NCBI GenBank assembly: GCA_030150405.1
Contig: JASLFU010000022.1
Coordinates: forward strand, 18,006 to 82,005
Reading direction: 5' to 3'
DNA: 64,000 nucleotides
Origin: Ignatzschineria sp.
GTDB taxonomy: Bacteria; Pseudomonadota; Gammaproteobacteria; Cardiobacteriales; Wohlfahrtiimonadaceae
Shown here: one piece after another, positions 52,763 through 61,282 of the stretch
Layout of the letters: each line of letters begins with the position of its first letter
Numbering within the stretch: the first letter of the stretch is position 1
The notes under the pieces: generated by a model
Database searches by the model: none
Told to the model about the DNA's origin: nothing
Seen by the model: only the letters and a program-made list of their open reading frames with translations
Program-made: the position numbers and the translations under genes

Positions 52763-53302
52763 CTAAATCGCTAAATTTGTGTGCTTTTTTGCATCAAAAA
52801 AACGAAAGGAGTCTGCCGTTAAGCCCTCGCTCTCTTTAAAATCTGCTACCAGATAGGAAGCCTGTGAACCTCCCCGGGGATAACTTACACTCCCCGGATT
52901 AAGGATATGCACACCATTGATTACTCCTGAAAAAGGAATATGAAGGTGTCCATAAAAAGCGATCTCTGCCCTTTTTAGTTTTGCCCGTTCACTCACCTTA
53001 TTGTGCACCTCTTTATAGCTTGCGATATGGCCATGGGTCATATAGATCTTCTGTTGCCCGACCTCTATGAGGTTCTCTAAAGGGAAAGTTACACGTCCAT
53101 TAGGTTTTATAGAAAAATCGTTATTGCCGATGACTGCCCGAAAGTTAATCTCGGGAAATATATAGGCAGCTTCTACAATCTCTTTTGCCCCATCCCCTAA
53201 AAAGAGTAGATCCGTTATGCTCTCTCCCCAATGCGTTAAAATATCGAATACCCGCTTCTCATCCCCATGGGAATCAGAAAGAATAAGCCACCGTTTTTGC
53301 AT
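52763..53302 (-). CDS. YfcE/MJ0936-type metallophosphodiesterase
   Basis: 179 residues of the calcineurin-like fold with the metal ligands in order: SDSHGD, FLGDGAKE, VIGNND, MTHGHIASY, YGHLHIPF, and NPGSVSYPRG. It hydrolyses phosphodiester bonds in model substrates; the natural target is unknown. AGGAG precedes the ATG. It lies 22 bases after epmC on the same strand. Confidence 0.9.
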   Translation of the reverse strand: MQKRWLILSDSHGDEKRVFDILTHWGESITDLLFLGDGAKEIVEAAYIFPEINFRAVIGNNDFSIKPNGRVTFPLENLIEVGQQKIYMTHGHIASYKEVHNKVSERAKLKRAEIAFYGHLHIPFSGVINGVHILNPGSVSYPRGGSQASYLVADFKESEGLTADSFRFFDAKKHTNLAI

Positions 53303-53324
53303 CCCTCTCTCCTATCGCTGTTTA

Positions 53325-53876
53325 TTAAAGATCCCAGATCGTTTCTGGATAATGAAAATCCTCCCTCTGGGGAAAATTGGTGCCATAAAATTGGTTTAAA
53401 GCCTTTACAAAACGCAGCCCCCGGGGAGGAAGGCCTTTCTCAAACATCTTCATCACTTCCCCATGCACTGCCTGGTGGAATTGTAATCGATCAGGCTCAA
53501 AATCACCGGCAAGATTATCGCAACTTACATTAAAAGGAAGATTAGACGCTTTAGAAAAAAACCACTCCAAAGCTTGTGGCCTTTTCTCTAAGCGCTCAAA
53601 CTCAGCTTGTGTTGCTTCATCCCGTCCATCAGGAGAATACCAATAGCCATAATCTTCCAGTTCTCTTCGCGCTTTACCGGCAATACACCAATGGGCGATC
53701 TCATGCAGAGCGCTCTGAAAGAAGCCATGAGCAAAAATAATTTGATGATATGGCGTTAGCTTATCTGCAGGTTTATAGAGAGGCTCATCATCTCCTTTTA
53801 CTAAACGGGTATTCTCCTCTAAAAAGGTTTTATTAAAGAGCTCGATTAAATCTTGATAATGATGTTCTGTAACCAT
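53325..53876 (-). CDS. epmC: Elongation factor P hydroxylase (YfcM)
   Basis: 183 residues. HGFFQSALHEIAHWCIAGKARR contains the iron ligands H-E-x-x-H; DYGYWYSPDGRD and FNVSCDNLAGDF are family-specific. EpmC hydroxylates the beta-lysyl-lysine of EF-P in gammaproteobacteria, so EpmA and EpmB should be encoded elsewhere. The ribosome site is weak. It is transcribed with the phosphodiesterase and divergently from rtcB. Confidence 0.93.
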   Translation of the reverse strand: MVTEHHYQDLIELFNKTFLEENTRLVKGDDEPLYKPADKLTPYHQIIFAHGFFQSALHEIAHWCIAGKARRELEDYGYWYSPDGRDEATQAEFERLEKRPQALEWFFSKASNLPFNVSCDNLAGDFEPDRLQFHQAVHGEVMKMFEKGLPPRGLRFVKALNQFYGTNFPQREDFHYPETIWDL

Positions 53877-54072
53877 AATAAACTTTATATAAGCCTCTTT
53901 TTCGCTAAAGTTTTGCTACATAAGATAGGGGCAGAATTTAGCGGATACTTTTAAATGCGCCCAAATAAGGCCACTATTCTAACGAATTTTCTAGGGGTTC
54001 GCCGTGCTAAGTGGCAAACATGTTATGATCAAACCTACATAAATCTAGGCAAATAGTAGTGTTGGAGGTTTT

Positions 54073-55296
54073 ATGAAGCGTTATCGTCTTTTAGAAGTTA
54101 AAAATGGTAAGCCCGTTAAGATGTGGACTCAAGGCGTTCCTGTAGAGAGGGAAGCTGAAAAACAGCTCATACAGACGGCTCAGCTCCCCATTATTTTTAA
54201 ACATGTTGCCGCGATGCCGGATGTTCATTTTGGCATGGGGTCAACCGTAGGGAGCGTTATTCCCACAAAAGAGGCGATTATTCCAGCTGCCGTAGGCGTA
54301 GATATCGGTTGCGGTATGATGGCTGTTAAAACCTCACTGATGGCTCATGATCTTCCCGATAATCTCAAGCCTCTACGCACTGCCTTAGAAGAGGCTATCC
54401 CCCACGGGAGAACCGGTAATGGGCGACGCAAAAGAGATCTTGGGGCTTGGGATGAACCCCCCAAAAATGTAGATGAGAAATGGGCGCAATTACTTCCCGG
54501 GTTTAAACGCATTACCGATAAACATCCGCGCTTTTTAAAAACCAATAATCACCAACATTTAGGCACTTTAGGGACGGGTAATCACTTTGTGGAGGTCTGT
54601 TTAGATCTCGATAATGCGGTCTGGGTGATGTTGCACTCAGGCTCCCGAGGTGTAGGCAATGCCATCGGCAGCTATTTTATTGAACTTGCGAAAAAAGATA
54701 TGGGCGTTCATCTTAAAAATCTGCCCGATCAGAATCTTGCTTATCTTAATGAAGGCACCCAACATTTTGAGGATTATGTGGAAGCTGTGGAGTGGGCGCA
54801 AAATTATGCTCGCTTAAATCGAGAAGCTATGATGGAAAATGCTCTAAAAGCGATGCGGCGAGTCATCCCCAAACCCTTTACTCTTTTAGAAGAGGCTGTA
54901 AATTGCCATCACAACTATGTCGCTAAAGAGAACCATTTTGGGGAGAGTGTCTATATTACTCGTAAAGGAGCCGTTTCTGCACGCAAGGGGCAACTTGGGA
55001 TTATCCCCGGCTCTATGGGAGCTAAAAGTTTTATTGTTCGGGGATTAGGAAATGAGGAATCTTTTTGCTCCTGTTCTCATGGCGCAGGAAGAGTGATGAG
55101 CCGTACTCAAGCTAAAAAGCGTTATTCTTTAGAAGATCATATCCGCGCAACAGAGGGTGTAGAGTGCCGTAAAGATAAAGATGTCATCGATGAAACGCCA
55201 ATGGCGTATAAAAATATTGATGACGTCATGGCCGCGCAAAAAGATCTTGTAGAAGTTGTTTATCAACTTAAACAGATTGTTTGCGTAAAGGGATAA
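54073..55296 (+). CDS. rtcB: RNA-splicing ligase RtcB
   Basis: 407 residues. It joins RNA 2',3'-cyclic phosphate or 3'-phosphate ends to 5'-OH using GTP and Mn. Active-site motifs: MPDVHFGMGSTVGSV, GVDIGCGM, LGTLGTGNHFVE, HSGSRGVGN, NCHHNYV and the guanylylated His in CSHGAGRVMSR. GGAGG precedes the ATG. No archease, rtcA or rtcR is adjacent, so it is not in the usual stress-induced rtc operon here. Confidence 0.96.
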   Translation: MKRYRLLEVKNGKPVKMWTQGVPVEREAEKQLIQTAQLPIIFKHVAAMPDVHFGMGSTVGSVIPTKEAIIPAAVGVDIGCGMMAVKTSLMAHDLPDNLKPLRTALEEAIPHGRTGNGRRKRDLGAWDEPPKNVDEKWAQLLPGFKRITDKHPRFLKTNNHQHLGTLGTGNHFVEVCLDLDNAVWVMLHSGSRGVGNAIGSYFIELAKKDMGVHLKNLPDQNLAYLNEGTQHFEDYVEAVEWAQNYARLNREAMMENALKAMRRVIPKPFTLLEEAVNCHHNYVAKENHFGESVYITRKGAVSARKGQLGIIPGSMGAKSFIVRGLGNEESFCSCSHGAGRVMSRTQAKKRYSLEDHIRATEGVECRKDKDVIDETPMAYKNIDDVMAAQKDLVEVVYQLKQIVCVKG

Positions 55297-55303
55297 TTAC
55301 GCT

Positions 55304-55325
55304 AAGATACAATCATGTATCTTTT
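55304..55325 (+). terminator. Probable AT-rich terminator after rtcB
   Basis: AAGATAC-AATCAT-GTATCTT followed by TT; the stem is short and weak. Confidence 0.45.
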
Positions 55326-55426
55326 ATATCGGTAGTTTTTAAGAGTGCTCTTAATGCCACATCTTGCGATTTTAAGAACACATGCCATAAACATAACCCC
55401 CTACTGCTGAAATTTAACCCACACCC

Positions 55427-56323
55427 ATGAATTTTGCCTTTAATCTCCCCCTTTTAAAGATGGCCATCGCTATGATCATCTTTGGCTCTGTAGGATTCTT
55501 CTCCGAACAGACAGGGTTGCCCGCGCTTGAACTCGTCTTTATTCGATGTCTCTGTGCCTTTCTCTTTTTAGGAACGCTCTGGTGGCTAAGTGGAGGATTA
55601 CGCCGAGAAAAATGGCATAAAGCCGAGATGATCCGATTGGTAATCTGCGCCCTTTTTCTCATTCTCAATTGGGTCTATTTTTTTAAATCTATCGAAGCCT
55701 CAGGCGTTACCGTAGCGATCTCAATCTACCACTTAGCCCCTGTGATTGTGATGATCCTCGGAGCCTTTATCTATCGAGAACGGCTTACCCCCATTGCCCT
55801 CACAGCCATATTTCTCTGTTTTATTGGCACTCTTGCCATTGCGGAGATCAATCGCTTAGATTCATGGCATGCCCTCTTTAGTCCTGGTCTTATCTGGGGA
55901 CTACTGTCGGCTTTTTTCTATGCAGTGATGACCCTCACCGGCAAAGGCTTTAAATATACAAGCTCTTATGCAATTACTACTATACAGGTCTTTTTAGGGC
56001 TCTTTATGCTGCTACCTTTTGTGGACTTTCACCATTTTGAAGATCTTACAGGCAGAAACTGGGGCTATATTCTGATTACTGGTTTTTTACATACTGGGAT
56101 CGTCTTCTATCTCTTTTTCGACTCTATTCGTCACCTTACCACTCAAGTTATTGCGATTTTAGTCTTTTTAGACCCTGCAGTAGCTATTGTTATGGATCTC
56201 TTTATCACCGGCTTCCTTCCCTCTTTTGAGCAATGGCTTGGCATTGTTCTAATTTTTGGCGGAATGGCTTTAACCCTTATTCCCCGCCCAAATAGAAAGA
56301 GGGAGAAAGAACTCGCTTCCTGA
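55427..56323 (+). CDS. EamA/DMT-family transporter
   Basis: 298 residues with ten membrane spans in two EamA repeats (about 12-135 and 150-285). ALELVFIRCLCAF, IYHLAPVIVMILGAFIYRERLTP and LDPAVAIVMDLFITGF hold the repeat-end motifs. It exports a small metabolite; the substrate is unknown. No ribosome site is apparent before the ATG. A later ATG at 55460 would remove an 11-residue cytoplasmic leader. It is next to rhtA, also of the DMT superfamily. Confidence 0.82.
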   Translation: MNFAFNLPLLKMAIAMIIFGSVGFFSEQTGLPALELVFIRCLCAFLFLGTLWWLSGGLRREKWHKAEMIRLVICALFLILNWVYFFKSIEASGVTVAISIYHLAPVIVMILGAFIYRERLTPIALTAIFLCFIGTLAIAEINRLDSWHALFSPGLIWGLLSAFFYAVMTLTGKGFKYTSSYAITTIQVFLGLFMLLPFVDFHHFEDLTGRNWGYILITGFLHTGIVFYLFFDSIRHLTTQVIAILVFLDPAVAIVMDLFITGFLPSFEQWLGIVLIFGGMALTLIPRPNRKREKELAS

Positions 56324-56518
56324 TATATGTGCACTTAAGAGTTTTCATTCTTTTCTTAAAGAGTAAATAAAGAGAGCAAGCCCCTTCAATCCTTCCATTA
56401 ATCAATATGGCACTATTAGGGAATATTCGAACAATTAATTTTATAAGGGCAGTGCTATAATTTCCCTCTCATTCATCGATATCTAGATTATCTTAAGATC
56501 TAACTCTAATGGGCTTGT

Positions 56519-57391
56519 ATGGCAATTAAACAACGGGGCATGTTACTTCCCCTTCTCTATCTCTTTGCGGCAATGCTCTCTGTTCAGGGGGGCGCAACAT
56601 TAGCAAAACAGCTCTTTCCGGTTGTGGGTGCAGAAGCTGTAACGGCCTATCGCCTAGGCTTTAGTGCTTTAATGCTGCTTGTTGTTTTTAAGCCCTGGAA
56701 ACGAAAATTGCAAGTAGGCTATCGCCGTTATCTTCTCTTTTACGGCATCGCCTTAGGAACGATGAATTATCTCTTCTATCAATCCCTAAAAACGGTACCT
56801 TTAGGCATTGCGGTCGGTTTAGAATTTACAGGACCTCTAACCGTTGCTCTTTTAGGCTCTCGAAGACCTATCGATTTCCTCTGGATTGCGCTAGTTATTA
56901 TCGGGATTTTAACCCTTGTCCCCTTTGGAGAAACCAGCGATATTGATCCTGTGGGGGTAATCTATGCCCTATCTGCAGGTGCTTGTTGGGCGCTCTATAT
57001 TGTATTTGGACAAAAGGCTGGTCACTACTACGGAACCGCCACTGTCGCCATAGGCACTTCCATTGCTGCCGCGATCTACTTTCCCGTTGGGGTTGGGCAT
57101 GCTGGATTGGCGATGTTTGCTCCCTCTCTATTGCCGATGGCTATAGCTATTGCTTTTTTAACCTCAGCTCTCCCTTATGCCTTAGAGATGATGGCGCTAA
57201 CCCGAATGCCCTCTAAAACCTTTAGTACACTCACCAGCCTTGAACCCGCTATTGCCGCTCTTTTTGGCTTTATGCTTCTTAGCGAAGTGTTAGAGCCCGT
57301 GCAAATTGTTGGGATCTTTGCGATCATTATTGCTTCCTTAGGCGCCTCTCTCTCGAGTGGTAAATCGATTGAAACTGTTAAAGAGGCTTAA
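56519..57391 (+). CDS. rhtA: Threonine/homoserine exporter RhtA
   Basis: 290 residues, ten spans. It follows E. coli RhtA closely: SVQGGATLAKQLFPVVGA, LFYGIALGTMNYLFY, TVPLGIAVGLEFTGPL, LPYALEMMALTRMPSKTF and LTSLEPAIAALFGF. It exports Thr, homoserine and related amino acids. No ribosome site is obvious before the ATG. Confidence 0.9.
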   Translation: MAIKQRGMLLPLLYLFAAMLSVQGGATLAKQLFPVVGAEAVTAYRLGFSALMLLVVFKPWKRKLQVGYRRYLLFYGIALGTMNYLFYQSLKTVPLGIAVGLEFTGPLTVALLGSRRPIDFLWIALVIIGILTLVPFGETSDIDPVGVIYALSAGACWALYIVFGQKAGHYYGTATVAIGTSIAAAIYFPVGVGHAGLAMFAPSLLPMAIAIAFLTSALPYALEMMALTRMPSKTFSTLTSLEPAIAALFGFMLLSEVLEPVQIVGIFAIIIASLGASLSSGKSIETVKEA

Positions 57392-57446
57392 AACTTCAAA
57401 GTCGAACATAAGCGCAGCGCTATCTTAAACACTCTTAAAATTAAAT

Positions 57447-57677
57447 ATGATTATGAATCTAAACAAAAATTATTCCTCTCCCGAGCATCAAACTACAGAA
57501 GAAGAGAAGACTCATAAAAAGAGCACCCGTTTCTTTTTAAAAATTTTGGCTGCCGTTATCGCCCTAATTCTCTTTTTGATCCTGATCACTTACACCGTGC
57601 AAAAACAGGTGACAGATCTGATGGAAGGGAAAATTGAAGAAAATCATCGCTCACTTCAAAAAAATGATAAGCCCTAA
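57447..57677 (+). CDS. Small single-span membrane protein
   Basis: 76 residues: a polar N-terminus rich in Glu, Lys and Thr, one membrane helix (LKILAAVIALILFLILITY) at about residues 31-50, and a polar tail. I do not recognise it. The ribosome site is poor, and the second ATG (codon 3) is equally possible. It lies between rhtA and the leader of the SMR pair. Real but uncertain. Confidence 0.45.
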   Translation: MIMNLNKNYSSPEHQTTEEEKTHKKSTRFFLKILAAVIALILFLILITYTVQKQVTDLMEGKIEENHRSLQKNDKP

Positions 57678-57692
57678 GAGCTTCGGCAAGAG

Positions 57693-57720
57693 TTGACAAC
57701 TACTTTACAAACCTTAAAAT
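57693..57720 (+). promoter_or_regulatory. Sigma-70 promoter ahead of the SMR pair
   Basis: TTGACA (57693-57698), a 16-base spacer and TAAAAT (57715-57720). A perfect -35 with a good -10. It would start a leader of about 285 bases. Confidence 0.65.
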
Positions 57721-57726
57721 ATTGCC

Positions 57727-58011
57727 ATCTTTCATTATTAAGCAGTGATATGGACGCACGACAGAAATACAATTTCTCCTCCCTCTTTGCAGCGCACTTC
57801 TGCCTGCTTGTTCATCACGGCTGCTCTACATAAATTTCTGCCTATTCTGGCAAGTTTTTCCCTTTTTGATCTTAAATAATAACTGGGTAAGAGAGGATCT
57901 CTTCTCCCAACTTAAGATTATCTGCCTAAGTTATACGCTCAACTTTTTAGGCTAGCGTTTAGGGAAGCAAGACTCTCTACCATTTTCCATTTTAATTTTT
58001 AGGTGTTTTAT
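57727..58011 (+). promoter_or_regulatory. Long structured 5' leader of the SMR operon (candidate RNA element)
   Basis: Between the promoter and the first SMR gene, several helices can be drawn by eye. A long-range closing pair joins AGCAGTGAT (57741-57749) with ATCA-CGG-CTGCT (57814-57825). Local hairpins are AGAAAT-ACA-ATTTCT, GCAG-CGCACTT-CTGC and GGG-T-AAGAGA-GGA-TCTCTT-CT-CCC (about 57884-57908). A last one near the gene is GCCTAAGTT...AACTTTTTAGGC (about 57924-57952). No guanidine-I, -II or -III riboswitch consensus was recognised. It may be a riboswitch or a plain untranslated leader. Confidence 0.4.
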
Positions 58012-58353
58012 ATGAATAAAGCGTGGATTTATGTTGCGCTCACAAGTATTTTTGAGCTCATCTGGCTCTATGGTTTTAATGTGGCTTCCGCCTGGTGGCA
58101 CTGGGTCATTGTGATTACATTTGTAATTTTGGATCTACAATTTTTAGCTAAAGCTTGCGAAGGCCTCCCCACCGGGACGGTATACGCTATCTTTGCTGCC
58201 ATTGGAACAGTAGGCACTGTGATGATGGATTATTTCATCTTCAATGAAGTGATCACTCTGCCTATGATTGGCTTTATGGTTATTATTTTAATCGGCGTTA
58301 TCGGACTTAACCTTTTTGATGTCAATGTTCGCTTAGAAGAGGAGGATGCATAA
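58012..58353 (+). CDS. SMR-family transporter subunit (YkkC-like)
   Basis: 113 residues, four membrane helices. The essential Glu is in TSIFELIWLYG of TM1, and GLPTGTVYAIFAAIGTVGTV is the SMR TM2-3 signature. The pairing and sequence recall YkkC of the YkkCD heterodimer; related Gdx members export guanidinium. The start is the ATG at 58012, with AGGTG about seven bases upstream, not the GTG at 58003. The acidic tail RLEEEDA ends it. Its stop overlaps the partner start (TAATG). Confidence 0.85.
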   Translation: MNKAWIYVALTSIFELIWLYGFNVASAWWHWVIVITFVILDLQFLAKACEGLPTGTVYAIFAAIGTVGTVMMDYFIFNEVITLPMIGFMVIILIGVIGLNLFDVNVRLEEEDA

Positions 58354-58691
58354 TGACTCTCTCCCCAGATACTATCGGTTGGATCTTTGTAGCTCTAGCA
58401 ACCGTTGGAGAATTGATTGGCGTTTTTGGTTTAAGCCTTTATAGCCGTAATCGTAGTGCGCTCAATGCCATTATCTATTATGGAGGATTAGCCGCCTCCT
58501 TTACCCTGCTCTATTTCTCCTTTAAATATTTACCGGTAAGCATCGCTTATACCGTCTTTACAGGGGCAGGAACAGCAGGCGCGGTGATTATTAATATAAT
58601 ATTTTTTAAAGAATCTAAGAACTGGCCTCGCATTGCCAGCTTAATCGCTATTATTGTCGGTGTTACAGGCTTACAAGCAGTGGCTAGCTAA
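58353..58691 (+). CDS. SMR-family transporter subunit (YkkD-like)
   Basis: 112 residues, four helices. The TM1 Glu is in VALATVGELIGVFGLS, followed by YLPVSIAYTVFTGAGTAGAV and FFKESKNWPRIA. It is translationally coupled to the previous gene, so an obligate heterodimer is likely. The substrate may be guanidinium or quaternary amines; this cannot be decided here. A strong terminator follows. Confidence 0.85.
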   Translation: MTLSPDTIGWIFVALATVGELIGVFGLSLYSRNRSALNAIIYYGGLAASFTLLYFSFKYLPVSIAYTVFTGAGTAGAVIINIIFFKESKNWPRIASLIAIIVGVTGLQAVAS

Positions 58692-58708
58692 AAAAATATC
58701 ACTCAACA

Positions 58709-58744
58709 AAAACCCCGCAAAGTACCCTTACTCTGCGGGGTTTT
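58709..58744. terminator. Bidirectional terminator between SMR pair and purB
   Basis: AAAACCCCGCA / TGCGGGGTTTT, an 11-base perfect stem. Confidence 0.92.
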
Positions 58745-58831
58745 ATTTAGCAAAGATGATTAAAATTCTTTGCTCTAATTTCTAATTTTTAATGATTTAA
58801 AGAGATCAAGAACTCTTTAAAATCTCTCTTT

Positions 58832-60202
58832 TTAAATCTCTTTAGCCAGCTTTTCTGCTAAACCGAGATAAGTTGCAGGCTCAAGCGCTTTAAGCTCTGC
58901 CTTAACTTCCTCTGCAAGCTCTAAGGTATCGATAAACTGGCGCATCTCTTCTAAATTAATGCGTTTTCCGCGCGTAAAATCCTTCAATTTTTCATAAGGA
59001 TTCGCAATTCCATCTCGGCGCATAACCGTTTGTACCGCTTCTCCTAAAACTTCTACGTTTGCATTAAGATCAGCTAGCAGCACATCGCTATTAACCTCGA
59101 GCTTACCATGCCCTTTGAGCAGACTATTAAGCGCAATCATCGTATAACCAAAGGCAGAACCCACTGAACGTAATACGGTTGAGTCACTTAAATCTCGCTG
59201 CATACGTGAAATAGGCAGTTTTTCTGCAAAATGGATAAAAAGCGCATTTGCAATACCAAGATTACCTTCCGCATTTTCAAAATCGATCGGATTGACTTTA
59301 TGCGGCATCGTAGATGATCCCACTTCTCCCGCTACAGTTTTTTGCTTAAAGAAGTTGTGGCTAATATAGTTCCAAGCATCCCGCGCCCAATCAATTAAGA
59401 TCGTATTGATGCGAGCCATTACATGAGAGAACTCCGCAATATAGTCGTGACACTCAATCTGTGTTGAGTAGGGAGTAAAAGTTAAACCAAGATCATTTTC
59501 GATAAAATCTTGCGCAAAAGCGGGCCAATCGAACTCTGGATACACCACTAAATGGGCGTTATAGTTTCCGACAGCACCATTGATCTTTCCAAGATACTCC
59601 ACATTAGCCAATTGCTTCATCTGGCGCTCTAAACGATAGATGACATTCGCCACCTCTTTCCCTAAAGTTGTAGGTGTTGCAGGCTGCCCATGTGTGCGAG
59701 AAAGCATCGGAATAGCCGCATACTCTTTTGCCATTTTACGCATAGAGTCGGTAACATTTTTTAACTCAGGGAGAACAATATTATGGATCGTCTCTTTAAA
59801 CATTAAACCATAAGCTAGGTTATTAATATCTTCTGAGGTACAGGTAAAGTGTGTAAACTCCGATGATGCCGCAAGATCGGGATGATCTTTTACCTGATTT
59901 TTAATCCAGTACTCCACCGCCTTTACATCATGATTAGTCTCTCGCTCGATCGCTTTCACTTCTAAGGCATTTTCTGCTGTGAAATTCTCATAAAGACCGA
60001 TTAAGAACGCTTTCGACTCTTCACTAAAAGAGGGGATCTCTTTAAAGTGCTGCTCTTCCGCTAACTTAATCAACCATTTGATCTCTACCATGACACGATA
60101 TTTAATAAGACCAAATTCGCTAACCTCTGTAGTTAATGCTTCCACACGGTTTGCATAACGTCCATCTAAGGGTGATACCGATAGTACTGAATGAATACTC
60201 AT
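58832..60202 (-). CDS. purB: Adenylosuccinate lyase
   Basis: 456 residues. It acts twice in purine synthesis (SAICAR to AICAR, adenylosuccinate to AMP). The signature SSTMPHKVNPIDFENAEG, the start SPLDGRYANRVEALT and the catalytic-region SRTHGQPATPTTLGKE are clear. AAGGA precedes the ATG. The DUF423 gene ends 11 bases upstream, so they are co-transcribed. Confidence 0.97.
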   Translation of the reverse strand: MSIHSVLSVSPLDGRYANRVEALTTEVSEFGLIKYRVMVEIKWLIKLAEEQHFKEIPSFSEESKAFLIGLYENFTAENALEVKAIERETNHDVKAVEYWIKNQVKDHPDLAASSEFTHFTCTSEDINNLAYGLMFKETIHNIVLPELKNVTDSMRKMAKEYAAIPMLSRTHGQPATPTTLGKEVANVIYRLERQMKQLANVEYLGKINGAVGNYNAHLVVYPEFDWPAFAQDFIENDLGLTFTPYSTQIECHDYIAEFSHVMARINTILIDWARDAWNYISHNFFKQKTVAGEVGSSTMPHKVNPIDFENAEGNLGIANALFIHFAEKLPISRMQRDLSDSTVLRSVGSAFGYTMIALNSLLKGHGKLEVNSDVLLADLNANVEVLGEAVQTVMRRDGIANPYEKLKDFTRGKRINLEEMRQFIDTLELAEEVKAELKALEPATYLGLAEKLAKEI

Positions 60203-60212
60203 ATTTTTTCCT

Positions 60213-60656
60213 TTACAGATGAATAGAGCGGCTTTTTGAAGCCATAACTGCAGTTAGTAAAAGTAACCAACCGCCAATAAAAAAGAGTCCACCTAAGGGG
60301 GTGACAAGACCTAAATTGGGAACGCTCATTAAGCCGATAAGATAAAGGCTACCCGAAAAGAGCACTGTCCCTATAAAAAAGAGCGCTCCCGCCCAGATCA
60401 ATAATTTCCGTGCCGTTAAAAAGGAGAGAAGCACTCCCACCGATAAGAGCGCAATGGAATGAAACATCTGATATTGCACGCCGGTATTCCAAACGGCCAC
60501 TTTACTGCCAAGTAGTGGTGCTAAAGCATGTGCTCCAAAAGCTCCTAAAATCACAGAAAGTGCAGCCAATACTGCCCCCGAGGCTAAGAAAAATTGTTGA
60601 GCACCCTGCCCCTTATGTTCGATATTTTTTAGAGAATCACTCTCGTTATGTTGCAT
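60213..60656 (-). CDS. DUF423 membrane protein (YgdD-like)
   Basis: 147 residues with four membrane spans. LGAFGAHALAPLLGSKVAVWNTGVQYQMFHSIALL is split here only for description: GAFGAHAL and QYQMFHSIAL are the DUF423 hallmarks, with TPLGGLFFIGGW near the end. Function unknown. The N-terminal 20 residues are polar and extra. It precedes purB by ten bases. Confidence 0.88.
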   Translation of the reverse strand: MQHNESDSLKNIEHKGQGAQQFFLASGAVLAALSVILGAFGAHALAPLLGSKVAVWNTGVQYQMFHSIALLSVGVLLSFLTARKLLIWAGALFFIGTVLFSGSLYLIGLMSVPNLGLVTPLGGLFFIGGWLLLLTAVMASKSRSIHL

Positions 60657-60711
60657 ATAAATTTCTCGCTTATCAACGCCAATAAAGAGAGTTTAGAGGC
60701 GCTTTACCCTT

Positions 60712-61059
60712 TTATAGAATGCGCTCAATCTCTTCTGCCCCTGGGCGAGCAATTACCCCTTTATCACCATGAACAACTAAGGGGCGCTGTAGAATAATGG
60801 GGTTTTGAATAACAAACTCGATCTTTTTATCATCTGACCAAGTAAACCACTCTCCGGAGATTGCCTTAAACTCCGCTTCTCCGGCACGAATAATGCCATC
60901 AATTCCCACCCCAATTTTTGCCAGAAGATCCTTAATCATCTCCGAAGTTAAAGGGGTCTCTAAATAATTAATGGTGCGATATTCAATATTACGCTCATCT
61001 AAAAATGTTTTTGCCGCGCGGGATTTTGAGCAATCCCCGTTATACCAAATGGTCCACAT
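60712..61059 (-). CDS. ArsC/YfgD-family glutaredoxin-like protein
   Basis: 115 residues, thioredoxin fold. The N-terminal motif GDCSKSRAA holds the single catalytic Cys; INYLETPLT and ILQRPLVVHGDKGVIARP carry the conserved Arg residues of ArsC. It could be a glutaredoxin-dependent arsenate reductase, but single YfgD-type copies without ars genes often have unknown roles. GAGG precedes the ATG. It is separate from the DUF423 gene by 55 bases on the same strand. Confidence 0.85.
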   Translation of the reverse strand: MWTIWYNGDCSKSRAAKTFLDERNIEYRTINYLETPLTSEMIKDLLAKIGVGIDGIIRAGEAEFKAISGEWFTWSDDKKIEFVIQNPIILQRPLVVHGDKGVIARPGAEEIERIL

Positions 61060-61282
61060 ATCGATGTTTCCTCATCAGTTACGCTTAAGATTTAAAGCGC
61101 TCTTTAAAGTTAAATATCCCTATTTTTATCCATATTTATTATTAGCGTTAAACTTTCCCTTAGCGCTAACAATAGACTCTCAGTTCTAATTTTTTGCTAT
61201 ATAAGAATAACATGTTATCTACCCCCTTTCCTGCCAGAACTTTCACTCCTTTGATGAAGGTTAATATTTCTTAAGTAGACTT

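Noticed and set aside
57741..57760. ACG-containing segments that recall guanidine-II loops
   Set aside because: The required paired ACGR loops on two adjacent hairpins are not present, so no known guanidine riboswitch is called.
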